From contig CM072162.1 of assembly GCA_036850595.1 (NCBI GenBank), positions 17,227,758-17,291,757 on the forward strand: DNA of 64,000 nucleotides. The letters are read 5' to 3'. The DNA comes from Rhyacichthys aspro (Eukaryota; Chordata; Actinopteri; Gobiiformes; Rhyacichthyidae). Position 1 is the stretch's first letter, and the number at the start of each line of letters is the position of its first letter. Of the stretch, positions 12,201 to 27,200 are shown piece by piece. The notes beneath the pieces are model-generated. The model had not been told where the DNA came from and did no database searches. It saw only the letters and a program-made list of their open reading frames with translations. Position numbers and translations under genes: made by a program.

Positions 12201-15200
12201 CTATCCATTACCATAATAATCCAGAGTGCATAGTAATAAAATGGATCTTGCACTCCACTGGTACAAAATTATGCATTACAGCTGAATATCACCTGCTGAC
12301 GAACATGCATTAAAGGGCAACTGCATGGGGCTTTGTGTTGGTCCGACAACACCAAAAACACACAACACTGTCAGAAATATTTAGCTAGAGGCTGACATCT
12401 CGATAAACTGTAGCCATGACAGCAACAAACATGCATCTAGGTTAAAACCATGAACACACTGGGGGCTTAGAGGCACACACATCACAGATACTTAAGAGAC
12501 AGTGGGACACACATTCAAACCTGCTATTCAAATAAAGCCGAAAATCTTAGCAGACACTTAATCAGATATGAGCCTCCCTCGAGCAGCTCTACACAGGAGG
12601 GAGTCTCGGATTCAGCCCTACCACACTGCACTGACGGTCTCTGGGATGGACAAGGCCTATGGTGCCATTTCATGCAACATTAATTTTTGGGGCAAGGGAG
12701 AAGCTTCTCATATATGTTTCGAGAGAAAGAGGTCTTACAGGGCAATGGCGGCTCAGGGTTAAACAGCCTGAGCGCTCTCAAAAAGCATCTCAAGCATGAC
12801 CTTAATGATTACACTGCCCTGCCCCCTCAAAGTCCATTTTACTGAATCCACTGGAGGGTGGAGAGCTGTGTATACACGGCCGAGAAGCCCCAGTAGAGTA
12901 GGCCGGCTGATTGGTAAGCCTGGAGTCAAGGGGAAGTGTATAATATAAGCCACCTCATAGAGTCCCTTTCATCAAAGTGGGCCACAGGCTGCTGTTTACA
13001 TGAGGTGTCCCACTGGGGAGGTGGGTGTCATAAGATCTAAGTAGAGGACCGGCCTGACTTCCTGCATCTCCAGCAGCATCTCAGACGTCTCTCACATCTG
13101 GAGACTGTCTTCTTTATGCCGGTCCTGTCCTGGCAGTGTCCACTATGCACTACATGAGCACATCCCCTGTGTTTACATCAATTATTTACTGAATGCAGCG
13201 TACTGTATGTTGTATGCATGACTGGGTTGATATATGGAACAGTATATAATGAGGGGACGAGGTCTGTCCACTGTGAGAGAGGTTTGTGTTTAAAGGATGG
13301 ATAAACAGTGACACTGGCTGCACTATATTCCCTTTAAAATGTTGTATAAAGGTCTGAGAATTATATAAAAGTCTGCGTATTCTTCCTTTTCGTTTGTGGG
13401 TGTTCTCATCAGACTCCCAAAGACATGCATGTGTAGGTGAATTGGTGACTGTGTGTGAATGGTTTTCTGTCAGTGTCTATCTGTAAGTGTTATCTCAGTG
13501 ATTAAGTGGCAGTAGTCCAGAATGTGCCTCACCTCAAGCCCAAAGCAGCGGGAATAGACTCCAGCCCCCTGCGACAGGTAAAGGATAAGTGGTAAATCTT
13601 AAAACATGTCATCTTTCACACATAAATATACAATTTTAGGATTAAGAGATTACTCATGGCTCATTTTCCCAAAGCCTCTTGTATGTTTTTAAAGTCTTTA
13701 CTTATTTTTAAGGCACTACCCACGAGGGCCCTAACTATATTAAGGACTGTCCCACTGGGTCAGTCACAGGCTTTTCTTTCTCACACTAAGGACCACAAGG
13801 GTACTAATAATGTCCCACCAGTAAGAGTTTAGCTAACATCTGAGATTTATGTGGGTTCAAGTGGGTTTTATTCTCATTCCTTATAATTAAAGTTGTTTAG
13901 TCTGAGCTAATCTTACCAAGTTATCTTCATTGGGATTACTTTCTGAAGCGTTAAAGTTTGTCGTTATTATTTTATATCAACTCTTTGGTCCGTGTCACAT
14001 AACAAGGGTGCTAATCAGCGTGTTAAACCCTTGACTGTCGCTCAATTGGGCTTTCTAACAGGGCTGTGAACCCGCTCATTACCTTGATTAACTGTGTATA
14101 TGTGGTCATGCCAGGTTGCCACACATCATTAGTCCCCGAATGGGCTAAACCCAGATAACAGCATGTCAACAGGAAAGGTCTCAGATGTTGTCTCTTGCTG
14201 TGCTTTTTCACCACAATGAGCAAGAAGTGACAGGCTTAAGTTCTCTTCTGACCTTAATATTATTTCCCCTAAGATCCACAGGGAGTGCTGAGTTGTTGAC
14301 TTAGCTACTTGTTGTGGAGGGAAAATGAGGTACAAATGGGTATAAATCAGAAAGTAACAGCAGGAAATGATTGTTTGGTCAACAGCTAAACCTGGAGACA
14401 TGGTGCTATATAGCTCTAGAGTGGCTATTAGGAGAAAATGAAGCCTGGGAATGGTGAGGAATTACATACTACCTGCTTCCTTTACCAAGAAGTACTGCTG
14501 CACTCTTGGAGCTAAACATGACGGGCTATAAATTATACCACAATGGCCTGCATAAACTTGTCCAGAAGGGACCATCTATAACTTAACATCAGCATCAGTC
14601 AAGTAGGAGGTTAGTGGAGGAGTATGTAAGAATTTATCACAACATACAGGCACTCTGTTGTCTCAGTTTGAGTGTCCTTAGCTTTAAATTAGACTAAACA
14701 CTAAATTCTACAAGTATGTACAAGTAAAACATGTTAGTGTGAACATCTTATTCAGCTGTATTGACTCAGCAGAGACCTGTGACCTTAGACCCCAGTCAGT
14801 GACCTGTCAGTCCGATGACATGGCCAGAGAGTGAGTGACATGCTAATCCATTCCCATGTGCATGTCACAGCCAAAAGCCACAGGGGTCACCACCTCCGAC
14901 AGCCGCTTTGCAAAACCATTGTCCGAGGTTCATTAATGCGCTCTGTATAGGTTTTCACTAAAAAGACCTTGGGGTGATTTCTTAAACAATTGATCTAAAA
15001 GAGAGAAAGGTTGTGAAGAATGGCTGAGGATTCATTTGTGATGCAGGTTGTCTTTTGAGTTTTTGGTGTAGCTGCGCTCTTTCACAAGGTGCCGGCATGG
15101 GAAGTGAGAAATCCGGCTCAACTGAAGTCCGGATGAAAATGAATAATGACAAGTCTGATGACACTTCAAAAGGAAAGGTCACAAGTGGCGATCTGAATGT

Positions 15201-18200
15201 CACACCCAGTTCTCATTATCTTTAGAGCTATGATGCAGATTGGGACATTTAAAATGAAGTTAAAGGCAGGGCTGCACAATATGTTGCATGCACTGTTATG
15301 TGACATACCTTCACACTTCATACATTAAGATTAAATTCTTCACTTTTACTTTGCCAAAGGGGTCACCTGAATATTGCAAGCCATATTGTTCAGATAAATA
15401 CTGACACAGCTAACACATATGGCTTGTTTTCTTCAACGTAACTGCCCTATTTAATGTATAAATATGTTTTTGTAAAACTATAATACACTGGAAACATAGT
15501 GGCTGACTACAAATGAAGTAGCTCTGTGTTTAAATCAGCGTCTGTGTGTCTTGTAATAATCAGCCATTTCAGTCCCGATCCTTTTGTTTACTCTATAAAC
15601 CTCAGATGACCACACTCTTAAACACAAGCCAAACATCCAATCACTGACATATTCTGTACATTGCATTCTTGTTTCAAAGGACTAATCTTTTTCATCTTTT
15701 TCTCATTAGTTTGAATCAAAGCAAACATGTTGAACTTGTTTAAGGCTCTTCATTGCGATGATGGAAAGCCCTCTGGTATTGCACTGGGCTAAAACCACAT
15801 CCTGCCTCCAGTGTAAATAAATACAGCACAAGGTAAGGCTAATATTAGAGGCATATCTGCACTAGCTTCAGAAAGAGTGGTTTTATCAAGAGAAAAAGCC
15901 ACAGAAAAGGCGTGTGACTGTTTAAGAGCTGAAGCTGTAATGTAATATTAGTTTGTATTATTTACACAACCACATCACTAATCACTTTGCACTGAATAAC
16001 TCAAAGCTACAACATGATGAAAAGTTAATATATAGTACAACATTACAGGGATGGTATACAGCTAGTTGGCCAGCCCTGCATGAGCTTATGAAAACATTTT
16101 TCCTTGTCATGGCCGCAGTGTGAGGCCTGGGTGCATTGTGTGGAGGTCATGGGACTCTTGTCATTGTTGTTCGACTAACCCCCATCTCTCTGGCCTCAGG
16201 GGACCGGCCAGGGCCTTCAAGTCTTCTGAATTCCTTTCCTTTGAGGTAAGAAACTCAAGCACTTATTGTTGACTGCAACACTTTAGCAACTCAAAGACGC
16301 AACAACGAAAAGAGTGGAGGGCTCTCTAGATTCTTCACCTGACCTCTCACCTCTGGGTTTGTGGGAGTCTTGGGAGAAAATTCACAGATCCAAAGACGGA
16401 GAATGGCAGCTCTCTTGAGACATTGGTGGGAAACAGTTTAAGTTGGAGAGGGGGATCTCCCAGTAAAGCACAACAACACCAACCAGTATGCTCTCTCTCT
16501 GTAATATCTACTAATCTGCCAGATGCATCTGTCAGTAAACACTATATATGGGACAAGCTCAGTACATAATGCATCTTTCAATCCCTTATAGACACTTATA
16601 GCATGATCTAATGCACTGTTTGGCACATCACTAAAACATGTTTTATACTGGTCTGCAAATGTACCTTTACAAGCCTCACTAGTAGGGCACCTCAAGGGTC
16701 CTCATCCAATCCACCATCCTTTAGCCACACTTCAGTGACAGTGGACATGGGTTCTGTTTTTACCAAATTTTGGATGATGTTTTGTGTGCTTTTCTGCTCT
16801 GTGATTATGATGGTATCAGTGAAACATCACAGATCGTCCTAAGAGGATTAGACAGTGGTCCTGCCAGAGAGGCTGCTGTGCTGGGTCCACAGACGATGCC
16901 GGTACGCCCTCCATCTGGAGGAGCAAATATGGCACTACTCCGTTGCCAGGCCAGAGCGCAAAGTTCAAAAACAGTCATATGCACTTATTATGACATACAT
17001 AATAAATCCTCACAGCCGGTGAGGTTTATGTTCATTCAGAATCTAGGCCCTCTCTACCTAAAAGTATATATGTGATCCCAGAGTAGCCATCCTTTTACGT
17101 TTTATTTTTTGCCATTGGGCTTTGATAACTCTGTGTGAAGACAGCATTTGCCGGTACACAAATATGTCAGTCTGAGGATAAACAAAACAAACATGTCAAA
17201 AAGCAGCATGTGAAAGAGTGATGGAGATGATTTCACAGCACTGTCTGTCACCCGAACATAACACAAGCAGATGTGGTTCAGAGCTGGCACTTTCACACAG
17301 ATCTTCCTCGCTTCTCTTCACAAAGGATCGTTTGATATAGTCTTTTATTTATCATGGGAGTCTCCCCACGAGTTTGTGTCCCCATAAAGCACACTCCCTT
17401 CCTAATTGCAGAATAGCAGATTGTCTGAGGTTAGGAAAAAAAAGCAATCTGCAAATGTGAGCTGTCAGACAATGGCTGCAGGAGTTGAGCCATTAATCAA
17501 AACGCTCCTCTCATTATCATTAGTGAGAAACGCTGACTGTCCGAGTCTGTGACTCTACAGCACTGCTGGAGCTTTTTTTCCCACAACAAAGCTACATCGA
17601 TACCAAGAAAACATCCTCTCCAGAGAAATCAGTGGAGAAACATAATGCCTGCTGCAACAGAAATTGTGTGTAAGCACTTCTTTATGTTAATTGTCAGAAA
17701 TATGAGAGCGAATGTCATGCTAATTTGCGCCACCTGCATGAAAAAATGAGTAAAACTATTTCAGTGTAATAAGAGGCACCTGCTGAATGGCCCAATAAGA
17801 GTGTGACACAGAGTGCTTGCACATGTTTTGATTGTAATCTTAATGAAAAAGAAAAGGGATAGCACTATTACCTTCTTGGTGTCCCGTCTTCATGAGGCTG
17901 GATAATGACCACTTTGACGGTGATGGATGTGCGCAGAAGGTCGATCATCTGCTCGTGGGTGAGAGTAGCCACAGCCACCTTGCAGATCTCCACCAACCGG
18001 CTTCCCTGCCTCAGTCCGGCCTTCCAGGCGAAGCCAAAGGGCTCCACATCGGCCACAATGCCTTCAAAGTTCACATGGAAACCCAGCTGACCGAGACTGT
18101 TCCTTCGCAGAGTCATCTCAGACGTCTCACAGCCTCGGGTCACAATCTGGAAAGACGACAGAAGCAACGTGATTAACTTTAGCCTTAAATGGGTTGAAAT

Positions 18201-21200
18201 ATTTTTCTGTAAAGTGAACTTAAAGTGATTTTTTAACATTATTTCAAGAATGTTGTTTATTTATACATCTTAGCCTCTATGTCACTAGCGTTAACCTTGT
18301 TTAATTCAACATAGATGTCAAAAAAGCACTAATTTAAAACATAAAAACTACATGAGACCCCCTTATTCTTCAACTTAAAGCAGAAGTAACCTTTAACCTT
18401 TATGTATTAAGTTTGCTACATTTAATTTTTACTCATTAATAAAAATATAATCTCAACCCAAATGAAAAACTATATTGCCATACCTTACCATAACACAGTA
18501 ACAATGTCTAATGCAAAGTAATTCACTAATAACTATACTATAATATTAAGGAGAGACACTGAGACCATTATGTTGATAAAATGTGAGATCAGTTCAACTT
18601 TTGAGCTATTCTAGTGTTTTAAAGGACTTTCATAGAAGATCCTGTATTTGTTCAGCTGCAGCCTGAGCCACACCAAAAAACCAACAGATGTTTGCGATAA
18701 AGTTGTAGTTCAGTCTCGTGTGTCCATTCAAATTAGTTTTCTCAGTTTGTTCCACATTGGCTTGGCATAATCCTTTAATGCAATTCGAGTTCAGATTGAG
18801 TTCAGGCTACTCTTCAAACCACAGAGATAACAACTATGCCAGTGTGGTATACTGTGTACACCTTAATGACACAAATATGTGAGCTGCGGCGCAGACAATG
18901 GCACTGGACAGCTTCCTCTAAGCTTTATTGTAACAACCGCTGGAAAAAAAACCCACAGTGCATCCAATGAGCTTTAATCACCCATCAGATTAGTCTTGGT
19001 TCAGTTGTGGGTGACTGCCTCCATTTGCCTCAGAGTGGCAGCTGGCTTCAGGGACACATTAACTGAGACTATGGGCTGTCGACACTCCAGATTCTCACAC
19101 TGGCAGAAATCCTACCTCATTGTTGGCGAGGAGAGCCCAGAAAACTATGATGGACTGTCATATATTAAGTGACTTCTCACAATAAGACGGGAGGATGGAG
19201 CTGTTCGCTGGGTTTAAAGACAAGATAGATAAGATATAAAGAAAATGTACTGCCCACACTCAAAGATGCATTTTATATGAAGGTACAAAAATATTCAAAC
19301 TGTATCTTAAAAATAGCAAGGACAAGACAAAGACAAAAAGTGAAGTGGATACTCTCTGAGGCATAAATCTGAGAATAAATGTTCCAAGTGTAAGAAAGGC
19401 ATCGATCTGGGCTTTAGGGACCATGAATCAAACTGCTCTGAAATTCATTAGCCCCAAATAATGGCTCCTAAAAGCCTTCATTAGTGCCTTTTATTCCCTC
19501 CATGCAGGAGCAGTAATGTGGCCAGGTTCTCCTCTGAGTGGCCTAAATACATAATGGCACACTTTAACAGAGCACTCGTTTCATAGCACGAAGTTTCTGA
19601 CAAGACTTAGCGGCATAAGGTCATGTCGTGTAATTATGTGCATTTCACAAGTTTTATCAGGTCCGGCATCGGGCTAAAATGTGTGTGACAAGGAGAGAGG
19701 CTGGCCTTCGTCCTGGCTAAGACGCTGACGGCAGTGAGTGGTTTAGACGTTGATGATTCTGCCTTTTGAAACTTGTCTCCTAGTGTTGACAAAACACTGT
19801 CACTCCACTTAGCCTCAAAGGAGAAAGGCACGGATGGAGGATTTTAGGCTTCGAGTCTCTTTAAGCTGCTTGTTTGTGGTTCTCAAAGGTATATCATTTA
19901 ACAGGCAAGCAAATGTGAAGGGATCTGTACTCTTTTGTTTAGTAAATAACAGTCGGACTTTCTGACTCTCACTACGGATATATCCATTTGAATATATTTT
20001 TGTTTTCATGAACCTGGCAGATTTCTCCAGATTTCCAGGGCCTACATTTTTAAATGGAGAAATAATGTTTAGGTTCCATGATACACTGTGAACATAACAG
20101 AAATTATGCAGATTTAATCCCTTCTTTCAAATTATTATGTTGTGCCAAAAAAAAAAAAAAAAAAGCTTTTTCATTAGTACTTGTGTTAACAGACAAAATG
20201 TTTTTGAAAACTCTCTCCAAGATGAAGACTTTGAGAAACTCTTTTCACCTCATATACTTGTATAAAGGTAACAGAGCCTTTCCTAAATGCAATGCAGTCT
20301 CAGCTCGTTGTACTTTTATGTAATGACTAAGTGCAAATCCTTAGAACATGAAAATATCTGGTATCTACATATTGTTCATCCTCTCCTTGTGGTCTGATGG
20401 ACTTATGAGGGCATTTAAAGTGTGTGTGGACACTCCTGAGATTATATGAGTTTTTAAAAATACACATGTGCAAGTAGTTTCATAGTAATGTATTGTTTTA
20501 ACTTGAAAAAGCATCCATGGTTGAAGCTCAATATGACCTGAGGCCCACACGGCTGTACTGTCATTTTCCATATTGCAGCAAAATGGAAAGTTAAGTCGGC
20601 TATTTCCTCAAAACAAAAAATAGAATTCAGAGCGGAGCCAAGAGGATTTGTCTTTAAAAGCTGAACATGTTGCCATCCAACTCGGCAACACCCTTGAGAG
20701 TACTACGCCATCACGAAGCTTTTAGCCGTCCTCTCGCACTGGGCTCTCTCTGTCCGTTACAGCGAGCAGCCTCTGTCCGTCTTGGTTCGCATTACATCAC
20801 AAGTCCGGCAGCCTGTAAATCCCACCAATGAAACATGATTCGAGCCAATCTCTGGGCTGCGCAGGAAAACACAGACACCTTTGGGACACAGTATGCATGG
20901 TCAGCTCTTACCCAATGTGCTGCTGCTGCTGTGAGAGTAACACAATCAGCCACTTATTAATACTTATCCACAGCTTCTCGCGTGAGATATTCCTCACAAA
21001 TCCCTCGGGTAAGTCGGGAGTGAAAGTGAGCGGAGATTAGCATAGTCAATGAGGAAGTGATGTCCTTTGGCTAATCTCAAATGTTAATATATCCTGCTCT
21101 GTCCTTTCTTGAGATGAAAGGAGAGCAAAATGAATGACAACTGTGTTAGGATTCATTATTCAAATTTTCTTTTGCTTAATATACTGCAGATATTCTTAGT

Positions 21201-24200
21201 TGTACTCCTCCTTGTTTTGAAATTTATTGTAGACATTTTTTTATCGGGTGAATTATTAGATTAGGGAGTCATAGCCAGATTTTGTGCAGAAAAATGATTC
21301 TACTTGGCTTAACAGAGAAATTGTGGCTAGGAATTGAAAGACTGTTCCTGAAGATGTTGCCAAAACAGACAATAGTGGAAAGTGCAGCAGAGAGCGCAAG
21401 CTGAATTAAGGTCACGCACAGCTCATGTTTGGATTTTGGGATTCAGATGTGCTGCTGTTAAAAGACAACAAAAGGACTCACTGAACAAATGATGGAAACT
21501 AGGATATGGAAAACGTAGGTTATGCAGCAGTAGTGTTAAAGAAGCCCTGTGTAACGTTTCTGTGCAGCTGCATCTGTTTTTTCTGTTCTGTGCTATATTT
21601 ATTTATACGTAGAAACTATCCAAAACTTTCCCAGCAACTTTGGAAAACAGAACAACTCTGAAACAGTGGGGTTATTTTAGTGTATTTTGTACAAATACAA
21701 CCCCAGTGTTTTGGCCTACTCCTGCACTGGTGCCATAAAACATGTCACCTACTAATCTCTTTCGATAAGTCCTCGTCCCAGTGACATGAAAGTTATGTTG
21801 GAGGTTTCTGTCCACTCTCCTCACAACTAATCCCTCTTATTTTTCTTACATATATATAAATCTGTGTAGAGTTATAATATATATTCTTTCATTTAGTATT
21901 ATTGTACTCATTCGTATTCTGTCTTGATTGTATGGTTGGTATGGATTGTTTTACGGATAATAGCGCAACAGTGACAAAGTAATTTCTCCTTCACTTAAAT
22001 AATTATCTTAATCTGTGTGTATGTCTTTGTCTTGACTTAGCATCAGTTCCAGAAAGTCCAGGTCCTAGCAGGGTCTAGACTAAAGCACTATGTTGCAGAG
22101 TGCCCTCCTGAGAAACCAGGTGTTTTGACCTATTTTTATCCGCTCAAATTTGACCTCAAAATAGTCTTGTGGTTGGCCATTTTAGATGAGAAAAAAGAAT
22201 GAGGACTTGCAATAAGAGGGTAGCTCTCAACAGGAGTGAAGCAGTCTGAGGGCATGTCAACTCTATTCTTAGTCTCTCAGACCCAAAAAAGTGTCTCCGA
22301 TTCATTTTATCCCCTTTAAAACTGGGTTGGTGACCTGTTTAAGCTGCCTTTGCCTTACCTGCGCCCAGACACCCCCCATTCCTGAATGGACGGCAAATCA
22401 CATTAATCTCTCCATCAAATAAAGTGTCTGCAACTGACTGTGGCTTTGGCTTTGATGAAATTGAAGTGGTGTTTAATAATGGTCTATACTTAACAAGAGC
22501 AGGATAACATCACTTTCTGTGTGACCTAAACGGCCGGCTGTAAACCCCAGCTGATTATGTGCGATGAGCCAAAGAAAGCTATCGGCAGGAGGCCCAGCAT
22601 AATCCTTTCTAGGCTCTGGCGGTTTGACATTCAGGTGCAGTTGCTCTCTAAAAAATAAGTGCGTTTTTGGGTTAAGGCTCAGAGCCATATTCCTGCAACG
22701 TTGATGAAAAAGGATATAAAAGAACAAAAACAAAGAACAAAAGCTAAGCGCAGAGTTGCATCTTATGTTGTCAGACTGGATGCAGGTTTAGTAAGCAACG
22801 GGTCTACCGACATAATGATGCAAATAAAATAACATGGCCTGTGGTGGGCAATAAAGCTAGAACGGGAAAAGTAATATCTGTTGAACGCATTGTTTTACCA
22901 CAGAGAGAGACCGCAGATATCCCAATTTGAAAATGCCTCACTGCTCCATTTAAAGTAAAGGCAGGCCATTTCCATTTCAAATGCCTGCCAGCGTGTGTGA
23001 TAAACACAACCATCATGGCTTTACTGGGAATTCAGATAACAGTGTACTACTGAGCATTTCCCTTCGTAGCAGGCAGTTTACTTTTGTGCTGTTCAACTGA
23101 ATCTCCTGATACCACCTCTGTGTGTCTTATATTGTAAATAACTATCAGCTGAATAAGATATAATGGCTTTTTGTTCTCAGCTTTCCAGTCTAAAGAAAAG
23201 TATTTTTCCAGGATTCCTGACAAGCACAAAAAGCTACTAGGAATAGGTTTCAATTGATCTATCGTCACTGTGGTCTAACAGCAGGGTCCGGCTTTAACCA
23301 GGGCGATGAATGGCCTTGGGACCACATGTTGCTATTAATAATGTCAATGATAAATCGTAATTCACATAAATTATTGACATTTTGTTACCATCACTGCAAC
23401 TGGTTCAATGTAATGTTAAGAAATTTGGAAGAGGGCTGAAAATATATAACTAATTAAAAACGAAACTGAAATTTTAGTTAGTGATCGGCTCATTTTGCAG
23501 AGAATAGGCTGGAGCTTACAGATATTACACCATTACACACTTAAGAAGAGTAACATAAGAACTCGCAAACTGACAGCTACACAAACAAAGCTTATTTGTA
23601 TCCCATTACAGACCAAACAGTTGAATGCGGATTTATCTACATAAACTGGGTAAATCCTATGAGTGTTTTAAGATCTTACCTCTAGCCTCTGCACCATCTC
23701 CCTGATGTCCTCTCCACAGTTGTCATGAGCCGACAGCATGATACACTCCCCTCGCTCGTAGAAGATCTTAATGCTCATAATCCCTGAGGTCCACCCGATG
23801 ACGTCTCGACAAGAGCAATTGAAGATCACGTTTTTCGATTCCTCTTCGATGAGCACAATGAACTCGTTCGAGATGCCGAGTAAACAGTCTGTGTCCATGG
23901 ACTGTCCGAAGTCCCGTGCACGAACGCTCCAGGTGATGGCCCCTACGCTGAAGAGATGTGCGTCCTTTCTAGGCTTCACCTTCTCCTTCTTCTTAGCCCC
24001 TAAAGTGATGAAGCTGAATTTTACAGCCGAGTCAATAGTAGCAGTGCTGACAAAGTTTTCCGCCAGGTCTTTTAGGTATTCCTGCCGCGTTCGAGTCGCC
24101 ATAGCTCGAAACTTCTCCGACTTGTGAGCTGCATTTTCACCATTGATGACCTTGGCAAGCAGGAAGTCCCTGAAAACTGCTGACTTTGGGAAAGTCACAG

Positions 24201-27200
24201 ATTTGGGAATAGGAGGGCCGAACGGAGGCACGTCTTTAGATCTGGAGACAGCCACACTGGAAAACAGGCAATCGATAAATCAAAACTAGCACTCTGTTGA
24301 TGTGAGAGCAGGGAGACAATAAGAAGCAGTGAAGCATTGAACTGCATGTTTAATGAGTCCTTGAAAATGTTTGAAGTCTCACAGCTCCCAGGAAAATGGT
24401 TTCTGCTGAACTGAGAGAAGCGAGTTGTGTTCGATACGAGCTATAACATTAACAAGAGCCATTTTGACTTCATAGCTACTCGAGAAGAGGGCCTTAAATC
24501 ATACTTTGAAGGTGTCTGTGAAGATAATAAGTGTATCATCAGTGAGCAGATCAAACGAGCCCCACAAGTGCAGCATTACTGTGAACTCAAGACAGAAACC
24601 ACAGCTAGCACTCAGCAGGCTATTATTTTTATTCTTTCAAATTAAGTGCTCTTAAATGTTCACATGGAGCCATTGGGCTTGAAAACATTTGCTCAAAACA
24701 CTTCAAAAGACACACACTTTCCCTAAATTGTCAAAGAAGACATTCATTTGTTTCATATCCCATGGTGCTGCTCTAATATTTGCAGGTCCTTATTTAACAC
24801 CATTAGCGTACATGCTTTCAAGTCTCTTTTCACTGGTATAAAAATGTGAATATATCTTGGAGGCCTTTATTTACCTGTAGCAGACATTTTCAGTGCAGGG
24901 GTTGTGGACCTTGACGATCACAAACACATGTTGGAAATGGGATCGGATGTTTTTTGGAGTAAAAGGAAGGGCCCCGGGCTCCTGGAACACGATGGTGACG
25001 ATGTCGTTCCCAATGTGCCTTTTTCTTAATAACTGTGACAGGGGACAGATTAATACTGTTAGGTACAATAAGTGATGCAAATAAAAACATAAAAACATAG
25101 ACATCAGGGAATAATAGAAAAGTAAACCTAATGAAAAACATTATTTTCTTTTTACACACTGGGCTTCATGGTCTGTGTAAGAGCGGTGTCGAGGTTAAAA
25201 CAAGCTGGACAGAAGCTATTTATTTTCTCCCGTGGCATTGTTATAAACCAACAACCCAATTCACTGCTCGTATTGTTGTATTGTGCTGTTAGTTAACCCC
25301 ATTCTCTGCTTGCTATGAAGTTGTCAGCAAGGATCAAGAAGAGCGGCAAACAAGCCGGATTAGGAGGCTCAGAGGTGAATTGGAAAGGATGAAGGGATGA
25401 GAGGCTACTGGAAGATTACCACAATGGATTAAATTAAACTATCCAACAGTCCTGGTGAAAAAGGCTGTCCTTCACCTAACACTACCCTTTTCAGTAAACT
25501 TTAATAAAATGTACACGTAGGATGCATTTCAACCACAGGCCATATATAAACTTCAATATTAGCAGAGGTGAGGTTAAAATGTTGAGCCTCTGCAGCCATG
25601 ATTTTATCAGGCTACTGCTCGCCAGTCTACCATTAGGTCCACTTAATTCCACTTGTTAGTGCAGATAGACACAATGCTCCATCTAATGCCAAGTTAGATC
25701 CAGGCTCTGGGGGAGCATTGATTAAAACCCTACTGTGGGGTACAGTTACTATGGTGATGCTCATGAACTCCTGCTTTCTGCTGATAGGTCATTACTGTGG
25801 TAAAATGAGCCACAGGGGAGGATTGGCAGGAGTCTGGCTTGAATTTATTGACATCCAAAAAAAGGAGCTACTCAAGACCACATTAGCGCCATTAGACAAA
25901 GGGTTTACCATCAGCGCTGAGTTCTACAAGCCTCGTGGGATTTGCAGCTTAAGTGGCAAAACCTACCACACAGTGCAATGATGAATGGTTTCCTGTTGTT
26001 TTGTATTCATTCGGCTGTCTTTCTATCTAAAAAAAAAGGATATAATTGACATTCTTCAAGATGGCTCCTATATAAGGTGTCCTGATCAGAGAAAGACATC
26101 TAGACTATGTCCACACTAATGCCCACATGTTCCCATTCAAAGTGAACCACTCGCATATTTGTTGGACAAATGGAGAAAAGGGACGAGATAGAAGACAGTA
26201 TATGGCTCTCGATGGTAATTACAACAGAAAAGGGTACACACAGCAAAAAATGAAAAATACTTGTTTTGTCCAGTCCTCATTTAATGTTAGAGCCTCTTAA
26301 CTCTCTCTGTAGTGTTTCCTTTTTTCTCTACATTGCACTGTTGGGAAATATTTAACTGCAAATTAAGATAAGAAGAGTAGAGCAAACTGTAAATGAGGAT
26401 CTGTTCAGAATCAAGGGTCTCCTTAAAAACAAGCCACTTGATAAAAGAATCTGTGTACGGTTCATAAATATTAGCTACTCATATCTACTCAATTAGCCAA
26501 GTGAAGATACTCGATTTTAAAAACTTGTACTAGGTTAAGAAGTGGTTTAAGGAGATTTATAAAATACAACAGAAATCTGAAAAAGCAGTGCTGTAGCATT
26601 AAAATCTTCTCTGTCCACACTCATCTTTTATAAATGTAAATAATATCGCCTAAAGTCATGATTTAAACAGAAGTTAAGGAAAACTTATGTTAATGGTCTG
26701 CATCATTGTTTTTAAAAGCCTGTTTTTTTTTTCTTAGTCACTGCAGCGTCAATGTGGACTTTAAAAAAGCATGTGCAACTATTTTTATTTTTTTTGAGCA
26801 GTGAAAATGCAGCTAAATTTGTGAAGGTTTTAAATTTTACAATGCGGCCATGGACTCAAACTCAAGGGGCTTTCTCAAAAACGAGTTAATAATTGAATGA
26901 AAGTGAAAAGCGGGCTCGGTGGTCTGCTGGGAGGGAGGAATAGGACAGTAAGGATGAAAAGTGCTGACCTGTTGCCTGTTGTTGGGGGTGTACGGGAGCA
27001 TGGTGGACACGTGGAACATCAGCTCGTAGTCCTTATAGGTGGTGTACAGAGAGTGCGTTCCCGTGGAGTCGGCTGTAACACAAGACAGAGCGGCGGACGT
27101 GTCAGGCTTTATGACGAATGGCTGTGTTCCAGATAAGCCAATGTGATCAAATATATATATAACTCAGGAAAGAGATAAAAGAAAAATCTGATACGAAGCA

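Noticed and set aside
15265..15290. GGGCTGCACAATAT, like the start of a dispersed fish repeat
   Set aside because: The similarity does not continue beyond this word, so it was not listed as a repeat.
17892..18176. Plus-strand ORFs opposite the PDZ exon
   Set aside because: They are antisense shadows of exon 8, with no protein similarity.
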